64,000 nucleotides of DNA from Brenneria goodwinii (lineage in GTDB: Bacteria; Pseudomonadota; Gammaproteobacteria; Enterobacterales; Enterobacteriaceae): contig NZ_CP014137.1 of the NCBI RefSeq assembly GCF_002291445.1, forward strand, positions 4,464,001-4,528,000. The letters are read 5' to 3'. Numbering within the stretch: the stretch's first letter is position 1; the number at the start of each line of letters is the position of its first letter. The translations under genes were made by a program, and so were the position numbers. The notes under the pieces were generated by a model. That model made no database searches. It was not told the DNA's origin and saw only the letters and a program-made list of their open reading frames with translations. This document shows positions 34,865-43,930 of this stretch, in pieces.

Positions 34865-35887
34865 TTATCGTGTAAATAACTTCTTTATGAAGTATTTAAG
34901 GTAACTGATAAACGATGATATGATTCTTTTCTTATGGAAGTAATGTTTGGCGCAATATCTGAGTTGATTCGTTGATATCGCTTTTTCCAGAGGAACGCAC
35001 TTCCATGGTGAGTTATCCTTGGCGATATAAAAATAACGTGAGCTTGGATATTCCGCCCATTCATGCCAAGGCTTAGTCGGTCCTATATAATGAATAAATA
35101 TGGTGCTATTATTTATAGGATGAGGATAGGTCTCACCGGATTTACATTTCAATTCATAGTTGATGCTGAACTGAGTATTATATTTTTTATCAAGAAATAA
35201 AATATGGCCAGGGAGTAGAATATTCAAAATATCCTGATCGGGATAGGAAATCTTGCCGGCAATATCTTTATCTGTCAGCATGAGCATCGTTTTCTTAGTG
35301 ATATCGTTCCTGTGCCAGTTATCTACATTAATCAACAAAAAACCAGAGTTAAAATAACCGTCTTTGATTGCGGGAGTTTCCAGTCGACGGGCGCTTTTTT
35401 CCCACCAGGCGCTCTCACCCTCAGTAACCGCAGCAACAATATAATTATCTATATCCAGCGTGGCTAACTGCTGGAGAGAACCGTTGCAGACTATATCCGA
35501 ATCCAGGTAGACGATTTTATTTAGCTGATTATAAAAATAATCAATGGCAATAAAGCGAAAATAGATGGCGTATGACCAGTTCTTGGTGCTCGGGAGACGC
35601 TTCAACCAGCTGCAGTTAACGACATATAGTGTAATCGACGTATTATATTGCTTTGCCAGCGCGTTGAATCGATCTCGGTTTTCTTGATCAAGCGTGTCTG
35701 TAAATACATGAAAAACCATAGACCGATCGCTATTCTTTAGGAGAATAGACGCAATCGAAACCGCACAGCCAAATAAGAAGTTTTTATCCGTGCCGAAAGC
35801 AATATTCAAGGCATTATTATCAGGATGTGAAGGCGAAAATGAGAAACTGACGATTTCTGTAATCACATCATCTTTTTTGAAATACAT
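34865..35887 (-). CDS. LPS core glycosyltransferase family 8 (WaaO/WaaI position)
   Basis: A 340-residue GT8 enzyme with NIAFGTDKNFLFGCAVSIAS, the metal site IVYLDSDIVCNGSLQQL, GYFNSGFLLINVDNW, YPDQDILNILLPGHILFL and HYIGPTKPWHEW. It closely parallels its downstream neighbour, suggesting an old duplication within the operon. Its place directly after waaB matches WaaO/WaaI of E. coli, which adds the second outer-core hexose. The gene is AT-rich. Exact sugar unknown. Confidence 0.87.
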   Translation of the reverse strand: MYFKKDDVITEIVSFSFSPSHPDNNALNIAFGTDKNFLFGCAVSIASILLKNSDRSMVFHVFTDTLDQENRDRFNALAKQYNTSITLYVVNCSWLKRLPSTKNWSYAIYFRFIAIDYFYNQLNKIVYLDSDIVCNGSLQQLATLDIDNYIVAAVTEGESAWWEKSARRLETPAIKDGYFNSGFLLINVDNWHRNDITKKTMLMLTDKDIAGKISYPDQDILNILLPGHILFLDKKYNTQFSINYELKCKSGETYPHPINNSTIFIHYIGPTKPWHEWAEYPSSRYFYIAKDNSPWKCVPLEKAISTNQLRYCAKHYFHKKRIISSFISYLKYFIKKLFTR

Positions 35888-35905
35888 AACGAGTCCAGCT
35901 TACGA

Positions 35906-37000
35906 TTATCGGATAGTCCGATGGTGAATAACGGCATCGATGTTTTCTTTCATCGTCTGGTAGTACGTCGCGTCGTAAAAATGGTGTATGGAGGCTTTTA
36001 TTTGTTCTGCTGTCGGCATGGGCTCCTGACTAACGATGGTTTGCAACGCATCGCGCAGAGAAACCGTCGAATTAGGCGGATAGAGTTGTCCGTTAATACC
36101 ATTCCTGATGATATCTCCGGGGCCGGACGGGCAGTCGCTGCTGATGCAATAGATGCCGTACGACATGGCTTCAAGTAACGTCATCGGGAGCCCTTCAAAA
36201 GCGGAACTCATGATAAAAGCGGAGACATTTTTGATATTGTTTTGAATATAGTCCCATGGCGCCGCCTGCCACCCATGCCAGTGAACGCGATCATCAATCC
36301 CTAGCTCTCGAGCGTACGCTTTACAGAGGGATGCATCGGAACCATCGCCGATAAAATGGCACGCCCAATTGCCCGTCAGACCGGAAAGCGCGTCAAGCAT
36401 GTCTTTCAAACGTTTCTGGCCTTCAAATTTCAGGCGTCCCACATAGATAAAGACGGCTTTTTCTGTACTGGCAGGACGAGGAATTATGCTGCTTTGCGGC
36501 GTTACCGGATTAAAAATCACGGAGATGCGTTCTTCCGGCACGCCTCGCTGGATTAACTGCTGTTTTATTCCAGAGCTAATTGCCAGGTGATAATCAGCAT
36601 GAAGCACCTGCTCCGCGTGTTTTTTGTGATCGAGTGAATAATGCAGCCACGATATAAGTGGAATGGTTTTCTGGCTATGTCGGATGGCCTGCGAAGCGAT
36701 GCGACAGGAGGGCGAGTCGAATGCGATCACCACATCTGGCTTATTTTGCTTGATATAGCGGGCCAGCGCGAACGTATGGCTGAGTCGTCTCAGGAAAGAA
36801 ATTTTGATTCCCGAACGATGGCAGACGCTATGTTTTCCCTGTAACCAGGTTTTATCCATACGATCATCCCGGCACAGAAAGTACAGCGTGTAATCGTTTT
36901 GTGTTTCGCTGTCGCTTGCTAAAAAACCGGTCACTTTTTTAAGTACGGTTTCAATACCGCCAAACCCGGAAACGGCTTCTCCAACAAAAAGTATATTCAT
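35906..37000 (-). CDS. waaB: LPS 1,6-galactosyltransferase (GT4)
   Basis: A 364-residue GT4 protein strongly resembling E. coli WaaB: it begins MNILFVGEAVSGFGGIETV, has SLDHKKHAEQVLHADYHLAI, FIYVGRLKFEGQKRLKDM and the donor-site ESAFEGLP-like segment SSAFEGLPMTLLEAMSYG. WaaB attaches a side-branch galactose to the first outer-core glucose. It lies between waaP and a GT8 gene, as in E. coli. A different hexose is possible, since GT4 specificity drifts easily. Confidence 0.88.
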   Translation of the reverse strand: MNILFVGEAVSGFGGIETVLKKVTGFLASDSETQNDYTLYFLCRDDRMDKTWLQGKHSVCHRSGIKISFLRRLSHTFALARYIKQNKPDVVIAFDSPSCRIASQAIRHSQKTIPLISWLHYSLDHKKHAEQVLHADYHLAISSGIKQQLIQRGVPEERISVIFNPVTPQSSIIPRPASTEKAVFIYVGRLKFEGQKRLKDMLDALSGLTGNWACHFIGDGSDASLCKAYARELGIDDRVHWHGWQAAPWDYIQNNIKNVSAFIMSSAFEGLPMTLLEAMSYGIYCISSDCPSGPGDIIRNGINGQLYPPNSTVSLRDALQTIVSQEPMPTAEQIKASIHHFYDATYYQTMKENIDAVIHHRTIR

Positions 37001-37020
37001 AAAGTTAATCTGGCCGTGAA

Positions 37021-37821
37021 TTACAATGCCTTGCGTTCCGTTCTCTCGCGTATTTTCTCTGCTTTAATACCAGCTTCCTGAAACAAACGTTGTTCCTGTT
37101 GCAAGGTGGTACGTAGTGATTGATGATCAAAATAGATCGTTAAGAACCAAAGTAGATCGCTTCTCGTTAAACCGATATTCAGCGATGAAAAATAGAGACC
37201 GATCAGATCCTTATTACGCCAGCGCAGTGGAACTTTGCTGCGGATTTGCGCCCGATGTAAATCAATCACCGAAATTTTCAGCTGAGTATCCGTGGGGTGA
37301 TAAGGAAGATGAAGCAGGAAGTGGCAAATATAGCAATCGCGATGATTGACGCCGCCCGCGTGCATCTTTCTGACCATTTCCGCGACCCGTTGAATAAGGC
37401 GCCGTTTTTCTTTCACCGACGGCGGTTTTTTCAGCCAGTTTGCACAGTAATCTTCCAGGCTGATCGCCGGGTTGAGATCTTCCGTGATAATAAAGGAGTG
37501 GCGACGCAATGGGTTTAAACCGCGTTGACCAAAGCCAACACCCCTCAGGGTATCGACGCCCAGTTCAGCCAAGCGGTGAATAGCATGCCATTCGCGATCG
37601 GCGCCCAATACCGGTAGCCTGAGTGAAATCAGGTTTTTAAGCGCTTCTTTCAGCGTGGTGCCGCGATGTATTTTAATAAAATAAGCGCTATCGCCCACGG
37701 TAAAACGCAGCGTCCGGCGGCTTTCAAGCGCACGAAATACGTCGCCGTCGAGTTTATCGACTTCTTTAAAGGGATCGCTGTTTTTCCATAAGGAAGCGAA
37801 GGGTTCTTTTAATTCAATCAT
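37021..37821 (-). CDS. waaP: LPS core heptose I kinase
   Basis: A 266-residue kinase-like protein that phosphorylates the first heptose of the inner core, an outer-membrane stabilising modification. Recognisable blocks are FIKIHRGTTLKEALKNLIS, GADREWHAIHRLAELGVDT, the catalytic loop GGVNHRDCYICHFLLHLP and VIDLHRAQ. Length agrees with E. coli WaaP (265). The four-base overlap with waaG (ATGA) shows tight coupling, the conserved waaQ-waaG-waaP order. Confidence 0.95.
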   Translation of the reverse strand: MIELKEPFASLWKNSDPFKEVDKLDGDVFRALESRRTLRFTVGDSAYFIKIHRGTTLKEALKNLISLRLPVLGADREWHAIHRLAELGVDTLRGVGFGQRGLNPLRRHSFIITEDLNPAISLEDYCANWLKKPPSVKEKRRLIQRVAEMVRKMHAGGVNHRDCYICHFLLHLPYHPTDTQLKISVIDLHRAQIRSKVPLRWRNKDLIGLYFSSLNIGLTRSDLLWFLTIYFDHQSLRTTLQQEQRLFQEAGIKAEKIRERTERKAL

Positions 37822-38939
37822 TGTTGCTCACCTGTGATAAGCGCAGCCGCTTTTTCCGGCAAGCTGTATAAATCTTCGGTATCTGCAAAATGCCGGGCGT
37901 TGGCCGCCCACTGCGCGCGTTCGTCAGGATGAGTCAGCGCGTGTTGTAATGCATTATTCAGATCTGCCTGGTGATAAGGTTCTTTAATCACCGCCCCGGC
38001 ATTTGCCTGATGAATATAAAAGGCATAGCCGCAGACCTCGGTGACAATAACCGGCAGTCCGGCGGTGAGCGCCTCAAGTAACACGATGCCTGCCGCTTCC
38101 TGATAGGCGGGATGGATCAGCACATCGGCCGCGGCCATAAAATCAGGGATATCGTTACGACCGGAAAAGAAACGGACCTGTGAACCGATACCCAGTTGGC
38201 TAGCGATTTTCTGATAGCGTTCCGGCTTGTCCTGGCCAACGACCAGGAAAACGGTCTGCTTTCTGTCTGCCGCCGGCAGGCTGGCGATGGCATGAAGGCT
38301 GCGTTCAACGCCTTTGCGCTTGAAGTCGGAACCCACTTGCAGCACAACCCGGTTATCGTCAGGGATCTGTTGCTCAAGCCTGAATTTGGCTCTAATTTGT
38401 TCTGAGCCGGGGCCGTATTTACGATCGGGCGAAATACCCGGCGGCAGAATAATGAAACGTTCGTCCTGAGTACCGTAATGCTTTTTGAAGTCGTCAATCT
38501 GACGATGGGTTAACATCAGCATTTTAGTATGGTTACTGTGTTCAAAAACGGCTTTTTCAAAAGCGGCATAATGTTTGTAACGCGCTGTCAGGCGATAGAG
38601 AAAACCTTTTTCCTGCGCAACCTTTTCGGCATAGCAAACATCGGCGGCGTAGTAAAAGTCCAGTCCCGGCATTTTGTTGAAGCCAATAACCCGGTCGACC
38701 GGATTCTGCCGCATATGCTGCCGTATCCACTGATAATATTCTTTATTGCGCGCATGATTGGTATGTTTGCGCACCGGAACCTGAATCAACTCAAAATCGT
38801 CAACCAGCGGACCTTCCCATGATTGGGTATACACGCGGATATGATGTCCGCGCGCCTGGCAGGCCATTGCTATGCGTAAAAAATCCCGCTGCAATCCGCC
38901 GAACGGGAAATATTTGTATAAACAGAATGCGAGGATCAT
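37818..38939 (-). CDS. waaG: LPS glucosyltransferase I (GT4)
   Basis: A 373-residue enzyme that adds the first outer-core glucose to heptose II. It starts MILAFCLYKYFPFGGLQRDFLRIA, followed by VIGFNKMPGLDFYYAADVCYAEKVAQ, LQVGSDFKRKGVERSL and the donor-site HPAYQEAAGIVLLEALTAGLP. Length and motifs match E. coli WaaG (374). It overlaps both waaQ and waaP by four bases. Confidence 0.96.
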   Translation of the reverse strand: MILAFCLYKYFPFGGLQRDFLRIAMACQARGHHIRVYTQSWEGPLVDDFELIQVPVRKHTNHARNKEYYQWIRQHMRQNPVDRVIGFNKMPGLDFYYAADVCYAEKVAQEKGFLYRLTARYKHYAAFEKAVFEHSNHTKMLMLTHRQIDDFKKHYGTQDERFIILPPGISPDRKYGPGSEQIRAKFRLEQQIPDDNRVVLQVGSDFKRKGVERSLHAIASLPAADRKQTVFLVVGQDKPERYQKIASQLGIGSQVRFFSGRNDIPDFMAAADVLIHPAYQEAAGIVLLEALTAGLPVIVTEVCGYAFYIHQANAGAVIKEPYHQADLNNALQHALTHPDERAQWAANARHFADTEDLYSLPEKAAALITGEQQ

Positions 38940-40036
38940 AGTGGCGTCCCGGATTGGTATGTATTTATTTCAGGTTGGGATGTCGCCATATTTTTAGATA
39001 GCATCTTCATTGTTGCTTTAGTGACGTCTTTGGCTGGAATACAGGATAGGTATTTATATTGTCTGTCAAGGTCGCTGCGTTGCGGCATGGTCTGGTAATC
39101 TCCAGCCCAAATAATGATTTTATTATCACTCCAGGGACGCCAAAACTGATGATCCGTTGCGCCAAACAGGCACACTATCGGCGTTTCCAGCGCAGCAGCC
39201 ATATGCATAGGGGCGGAATCAACGCCGATAAACAGTTCCGCGTGGTCTATCAACGCCGCCAACTGAGGGAAAGAGGTTTTCCCGGCGAAATCGGTTATGG
39301 GAGGAGACTGACACAGATCGGCAATAGATTTTATACATTGCTGATCTTCTTTACCCGGACCCGAAGTCAGAATAACGTTCCATCCGCAGGATTGGATATG
39401 ATCGATAACTTCAGCAAATTTATCATTATCCCAACATTTAAATATCTGACGTGCCGTCGGTTGTATCACGACATATTTTTTATCGGCATTTAGCTGGATA
39501 AGATGGTTATGTATTTCCTCCCAGTGTCGAACATCATAGGCCATCACCGTTTTTGTTTTTAGCGTTGTTATATTCAGCGGCTTTAGTATGGAAAGCGTCT
39601 GTTCAACCACATGAGAGCCTGCCGGATTGATGATTTCATCGAAACAGCTTGTCCATAAAAGAGATTGGCGATGAGGAAATTTCAAGCTTATTTTTCTGGG
39701 GGATTTTGCAAATCGCAATAGTTGTGCAATAGGCCATTGATCCGTCAGGTTAATAATCAGGTCGTAATGATTTTTTCTAAGAGAAAAAATCAACTTTAAA
39801 ATATTCTTAATGGCGCTAACTGTCGATTTTTCTTTCCTTTTTATGCCATATAGGTGATGAATATCTTTATTCTCGGATAAAATAGGAATGGTATCTTCAT
39901 ACAACAATACATCGATTTTAGCGTCCGGATAGTTGGCTTTCAGCGTGCTGATCAACGGTGTGGTGAGCAGCATATCGCCGTGGAATCTGAGCTTTGTAAC
40001 CAAAATCCTTCGGTGATTTTGATAAAGAGTATCCAC
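38936..40036 (-). CDS. waaQ: LPS heptosyltransferase III (GT9)
   Basis: A 366-residue GT9 protein beginning with ILVTKLRFHGDMLLTTPLIS, the WaaQ-type variant of the heptosyltransferase N-terminus, and ending with the nucleotide site LFIGVDSAPMHMAAALETPIVCLFGATD. It adds the side-branch heptose III to heptose II. In E. coli it is the first gene of the RfaH-dependent core operon; here waaL precedes it by 10 bases. Confidence 0.92.
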   Translation of the reverse strand: MDTLYQNHRRILVTKLRFHGDMLLTTPLISTLKANYPDAKIDVLLYEDTIPILSENKDIHHLYGIKRKEKSTVSAIKNILKLIFSLRKNHYDLIINLTDQWPIAQLLRFAKSPRKISLKFPHRQSLLWTSCFDEIINPAGSHVVEQTLSILKPLNITTLKTKTVMAYDVRHWEEIHNHLIQLNADKKYVVIQPTARQIFKCWDNDKFAEVIDHIQSCGWNVILTSGPGKEDQQCIKSIADLCQSPPITDFAGKTSFPQLAALIDHAELFIGVDSAPMHMAAALETPIVCLFGATDHQFWRPWSDNKIIIWAGDYQTMPQRSDLDRQYKYLSCIPAKDVTKATMKMLSKNMATSQPEINTYQSGTPL

Positions 40037-40046
40037 AACAATTCCT

Positions 40047-41303
40047 TTATTTCGAATCTGCGGTGCTAGTTAAGGATTTTTCATTTTTACTTTTCGCTAG
40101 CACAATGCTAAGGCAATAGGTAAGAATCCATACGATAGATATGTTTTTTTCATAAAAAATAACATCACTCAAACCATAAATCATTAGTGATAATGATAGT
40201 GATATAACGGCATAATCTTTAATAAAAAATAAAGAAACATAAATTAATGAAACATAAAATATAAATAAGGCAACGCCACCAAAAATGCCTTTCAGGGAGA
40301 GTGTTTCAATGAATTCATTATGCAAATGAACCTCGGTATATTGCGATGCACCAGATAATGAACTATCTTTTTCAGTCTGTTGTTGAATACTAATAGCTCT
40401 TGATTCAGCTGATTGTCCCCATGGCGCATCCAGAAAACTTACAATACCTGTTTTGTACATAGCAATACGCGCGCCAACAGATGAGTGGCTATCTGATGAG
40501 TCATATCTTTTCAGATCTGAAAACATATTATTTGCTCTGGTATTAATTGTATTATGGCATAAAATTAGACAGGTAATACTGACTATTACGAATTTTTTGA
40601 TTAAGTTGAAATCTATTTTCTTTTCATTTTTAATGAAAGGGTATAGTAATATTATGTTTAACAAAGGAAATGCCAATATTGCTGCCCGAGTTTCCGTGAG
40701 AATTATTAAAATAAAAAAGATAGCATAATTCAGCAGGAAAAGGTTAACCCTTTTTGCTGTTTTCTTTAAAAGAGTAGCCTGTGCGATAACAATTCCGATA
40801 AACGTCATCATGTAACCAGACGTTGTTGGTATGCCATCAGATAGCGTGAATCTTCCATTATCAGGGGTAAAATAAAAGTAAAGTAATAATATACTAGGAA
40901 CTATATGTATTGCAGTGAATAATGGCTTGGTTATTTTATTCTTTGTGGATAATTGAATTGCAAGAAGGATATACATTGAACCCAGAAGTAATATTTTATC
41001 TACATTGTAATAAGCGCGATATACTCCCGACACATCGCTGTTATCTACCCTGTACATTAATTCCCAAATAAAATTCACAGCACACAATAATAACATGCTT
41101 AATGTTATTATTGTGTTCTTTATATTCATGTCATTTTTTTTGATGACAAAAATCAAATATACTGTAACAATTATTCCGAGATTATTGAATATTTTCACGG
41201 ATAGTCTTGAGTTAAATATCATGAGGCTTAATGCAATAACGAATCCTATGTATATAAGAGTGGGTAATATATTTTTTGAAGCATTGGGTTGAATGTTTAT
41301 CAT
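40047..41303 (-). CDS. waaL: O-antigen ligase WaaL (Wzy/WaaL-type integral membrane protein)
   Basis: A 418-residue polytopic membrane protein with about ten hydrophobic segments, a large periplasmic loop with AMYKTGIVSFLDAPWGQSAES and the H-x-H-N-E motif HLHNEFIETLSLKG, characteristic of the O-antigen ligase family. It transfers undecaprenyl-linked O-antigen to lipid A-core in the periplasm. WaaL proteins diverge quickly, so the call rests on topology, the motif and the location. The gene is very AT-rich. It is the first gene behind the JUMPstart element and precedes waaQ by 10 bases. Confidence 0.88.
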   Translation of the reverse strand: MINIQPNASKNILPTLIYIGFVIALSLMIFNSRLSVKIFNNLGIIVTVYLIFVIKKNDMNIKNTIITLSMLLLCAVNFIWELMYRVDNSDVSGVYRAYYNVDKILLLGSMYILLAIQLSTKNKITKPLFTAIHIVPSILLLYFYFTPDNGRFTLSDGIPTTSGYMMTFIGIVIAQATLLKKTAKRVNLFLLNYAIFFILIILTETRAAILAFPLLNIILLYPFIKNEKKIDFNLIKKFVIVSITCLILCHNTINTRANNMFSDLKRYDSSDSHSSVGARIAMYKTGIVSFLDAPWGQSAESRAISIQQQTEKDSSLSGASQYTEVHLHNEFIETLSLKGIFGGVALFIFYVSLIYVSLFFIKDYAVISLSLSLMIYGLSDVIFYEKNISIVWILTYCLSIVLAKSKNEKSLTSTADSK

Positions 41304-41431
41304 GTTTTTTTATACTAATTTCGTTATTTTTAGGGACGTGTAAAAGAGAGACTCTGTATTTAGTCATGGGTAATTTATATGGATGAATAAAGCTGTTATT
41401 TTAGTTGAGCGCTGTCGTATTCCTGATTAGC

Positions 41432-41470
41432 CACGCTACCGCCCCTGGCTCGACAGCTACCAGTGGACTG
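41432..41470 (-). promoter_or_regulatory. JUMPstart element with ops site (RfaH recruitment) upstream of waaL
   Basis: Read on the minus strand, this 39-base stretch is nearly identical to the JUMPstart consensus. It begins CAGTCCACTGGTAGCTGT and ends in the ops sequence GGCGGTAGCGTG (41432-41443). The ops site pauses RNA polymerase and recruits RfaH, allowing read-through of long LPS and capsule operons. It lies 128 bases before waaL, so waaL through the last GT2 gene should be one RfaH-dependent transcript. The rest of the 445-base waaL-waaC gap shows no gene. Confidence 0.93.
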
Positions 41471-41748
41471 AAGGACGTTATCATTAGACGGCATCGTATC
41501 TTGTTATATGCCATTCTATCCTGTCATAGTACTAAAACGGGCTCCTCTTCTATCCTGATAACTCATTCAATTTACTACTCTATATGTGGTTATTGCGTGG
41601 GTATGTCTGTGATGAGACTGACCGCTAACACGTGGCATTAGCGAACAACCACGGAAAATGGCCTTCGATCACCCGGTAGACAAGGCGTAACTCAGAGCAT
41701 CGTCTAAAAAATTAGTCATGTGTTTTATTCAAATCGCCGGGAACAGAA

Positions 41749-42735
41749 TTACTCACCACCTGATGCCGTTAATTCTATCATTTTCTCTAATTTTCGACGG
41801 ACTTCCTCGGCAGTAATTGTGCTCATTTGATGGGTTTCAGACAGTTCCGCAATCTGATTTTTCCCATATCCGCCGATCAACCCCGGATCGGTCGGGCCAT
41901 ACAGCGTGATATTGGGGCGATCCAACGCTGCGGTTAAGTGGCTTAAACCGGTATCGACGGAAACGACGGCTTTTGCGCCGGCCAATACTTCCGCTACCTG
42001 TTGCAGCGTAAGACGGGGCAATACTTCAACATGGGGAAATCCTTCAGCCAGACGCAAGGCGCGCTGATGTTCATGTTCGGCCCCCCAGGGAAGCTTAATG
42101 CGCAATCCGCTGGACTGTAGCTGGGCGATCAATTCCCGCCAGTGTGCTTCCGGCCAGTGTTTTTCGTCACGGGTGGTGGCATGAAGAAATACCAGGTATT
42201 GATTGGCGTCGGCGGGCAACTGTGAAAGAAAACGCTGCGCAATCGCGTAATCTCCCCTTTCTGCCGGTTTCCCATATTGCAGACTGGCGGCAAAAAGCTC
42301 GCGTACGCGTTCAACCGCATGTTGCTGACGGCTGACGCGATGGCGATAGTTATAGAACCAGCTCGCCAGAGGTTCACGCGCGCTTTTGCAATCCAACCCA
42401 TGCTTTTTGCCACGGGCAAGGCGGGTAACCAGCGCGGCGCTTTTTATCAGCCCCTGAGCGTCAATCACCGCATCATAATGCTTTTCCCGCAGCAACTGCT
42501 TAAAACGCGCGCGTTCCTGTCGCGTTTGGGCGCTGAACCAGCTTTTTCTCCAGCGGCGGAGGGCCACGGGGATCACCCGGGACACCGCCGGATGCCAACT
42601 GGGTATTTGTGCGAATCCCTCTTCCACCACCCAGTCGAATTGAACGCCGGACAGCGCGTGCATGGCATCGGTCAACGCAGGTAACGTATGCAGGACATCC
42701 CCCATGGAGGATGTTTTGATGACCAATACCCTCAT
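41749..42735 (-). CDS. waaC: LPS heptosyltransferase I (GT9)
   Basis: A 328-residue enzyme that adds the first heptose to KDO. It starts MRVLVIKTSSMGDVLHTLPALTDA and ends in the ADP-heptose site VVSVDTGLSHLTAALDRPNITLYGPTDP; VIDAQGLIKSAAL is also characteristic. The length is close to E. coli WaaC (319-325). It overlaps waaF by four bases. Confidence 0.96.
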   Translation of the reverse strand: MRVLVIKTSSMGDVLHTLPALTDAMHALSGVQFDWVVEEGFAQIPSWHPAVSRVIPVALRRWRKSWFSAQTRQERARFKQLLREKHYDAVIDAQGLIKSAALVTRLARGKKHGLDCKSAREPLASWFYNYRHRVSRQQHAVERVRELFAASLQYGKPAERGDYAIAQRFLSQLPADANQYLVFLHATTRDEKHWPEAHWRELIAQLQSSGLRIKLPWGAEHEHQRALRLAEGFPHVEVLPRLTLQQVAEVLAGAKAVVSVDTGLSHLTAALDRPNITLYGPTDPGLIGGYGKNQIAELSETHQMSTITAEEVRRKLEKMIELTASGGE

Positions 42736-43784
42736 GCGTTTTCTCCCGGCGCGGTCAGGTATTTTTCCAGCGCATTAAAAACCTGTTCAGGCTGGATGTC
42801 GATCAGGCTTTGATGGTATCCCTGTTCGGCATCGCCTTTACGTATCCGGTGATAACCGCTAATTAAGCGAATAACCTCCGCCTGATGTGACAAGGGCGGG
42901 GTGAAATCGGGGCTGCTGGGGCCGTAGAGCGCAATCAGCGGACGGTTGAGCGCGGCGGCAACGTGCATTAAGCCCGAGTCATTACTCACTACCGCATGAC
43001 AGGCGGCAATCAGTACGACGGCCTGCTCCAGCGATGTTTGTCCGGCCAGGTTGGCGCAATATTGTTGCTCATGCTCCGGCAATGCCGAGCGGATATCATC
43101 GCCTGCCGGGCGGTCGTTGGCGGAACCAAACAAGGCGACCTGATAACCCCGATCAATCAGCATGTGCGCCAGCGCGGCGTAGTGATAATGCGGCCAGCGT
43201 TTGGCCGGGCCGAATTCTGCGCCGGGGCAGAAACCAATAACCGGGCGCGGACTCTTCAGCTTAAAAGTCGCCGTCATTGCGGCCATTTCTTCATCGCCGA
43301 CCTGTAGCTGAGGCCAGAGTATAGGCTGAGGAAGATCCTGCGCGCGGTGAATGCGGTTGCCATCGTAAGCCAGAGCGACATAGCGCTGCACCATCAGCGG
43401 GAAGGCGATTTTATCCAGCACGCGGATGTCATTCAGCAGTCCGTAGCGCATCTCTCCACGCCAGCCTGTTCGCTGTGGGATGCGGGCGAAAAAAGGCACC
43501 AGCGCCGATTTAAATGAGTTGGGTAAAACATAGGCGCGGTCATAGCGGCCGCCGCGCAGAGAAACCCCGAGACGGCGGCGTTCCCCTAGCGCCAGCGCGC
43601 CGTGGCCCAATGGCATCGCCAATGCCTGGTTGACTTCCGGCATACGGGCCAAAAGGGGACGGCACCACGCAGGCGCCATCACGTCAATGATTGCTTCCGG
43701 ATGCTCGGCTTTTAGCGTGCGATACAGGCTGTGCGACATCATCATATCGCCAACCCAGGAAGGACCGATGACTACGATCTTCAT
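42732..43784 (-). CDS. waaF: LPS heptosyltransferase II (GT9)
   Basis: A 350-residue GT9 enzyme adding the second inner-core heptose. It starts MKIVVIGPSWVGDMMMSHSLYRTL; GFCPGAEFGPAKRWPHYHYAALA and VVSNDSGLMHVAAALNRPLIALYGPSSP are diagnostic. Length agrees with E. coli WaaF (348). It is followed by waaC with a four-base overlap and preceded by hldD after a 146-base gap, keeping the hldD-waaF-waaC order. Confidence 0.97.
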   Translation of the reverse strand: MKIVVIGPSWVGDMMMSHSLYRTLKAEHPEAIIDVMAPAWCRPLLARMPEVNQALAMPLGHGALALGERRRLGVSLRGGRYDRAYVLPNSFKSALVPFFARIPQRTGWRGEMRYGLLNDIRVLDKIAFPLMVQRYVALAYDGNRIHRAQDLPQPILWPQLQVGDEEMAAMTATFKLKSPRPVIGFCPGAEFGPAKRWPHYHYAALAHMLIDRGYQVALFGSANDRPAGDDIRSALPEHEQQYCANLAGQTSLEQAVVLIAACHAVVSNDSGLMHVAAALNRPLIALYGPSSPDFTPPLSHQAEVIRLISGYHRIRKGDAEQGYHQSLIDIQPEQVFNALEKYLTAPGENA

Positions 43785-43930
43785 GATATTGATTTCATAC
43801 CGTTTATCTATTCCTTACGGCGCACGCCAATAATATACCCGCTATTTTTCCAGTTGCAGGCGTGTCGGCTGTCTTCCCGCATCTTGAAATCTATTGGGCG
43901 TATAGGCTGCACGGGGATAACGATACCGGA

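Noticed and set aside
41405..41641. 78-codon plus-strand frame between waaL and waaC
   Set aside because: It runs through the JUMPstart/ops element and has no protein-like features.
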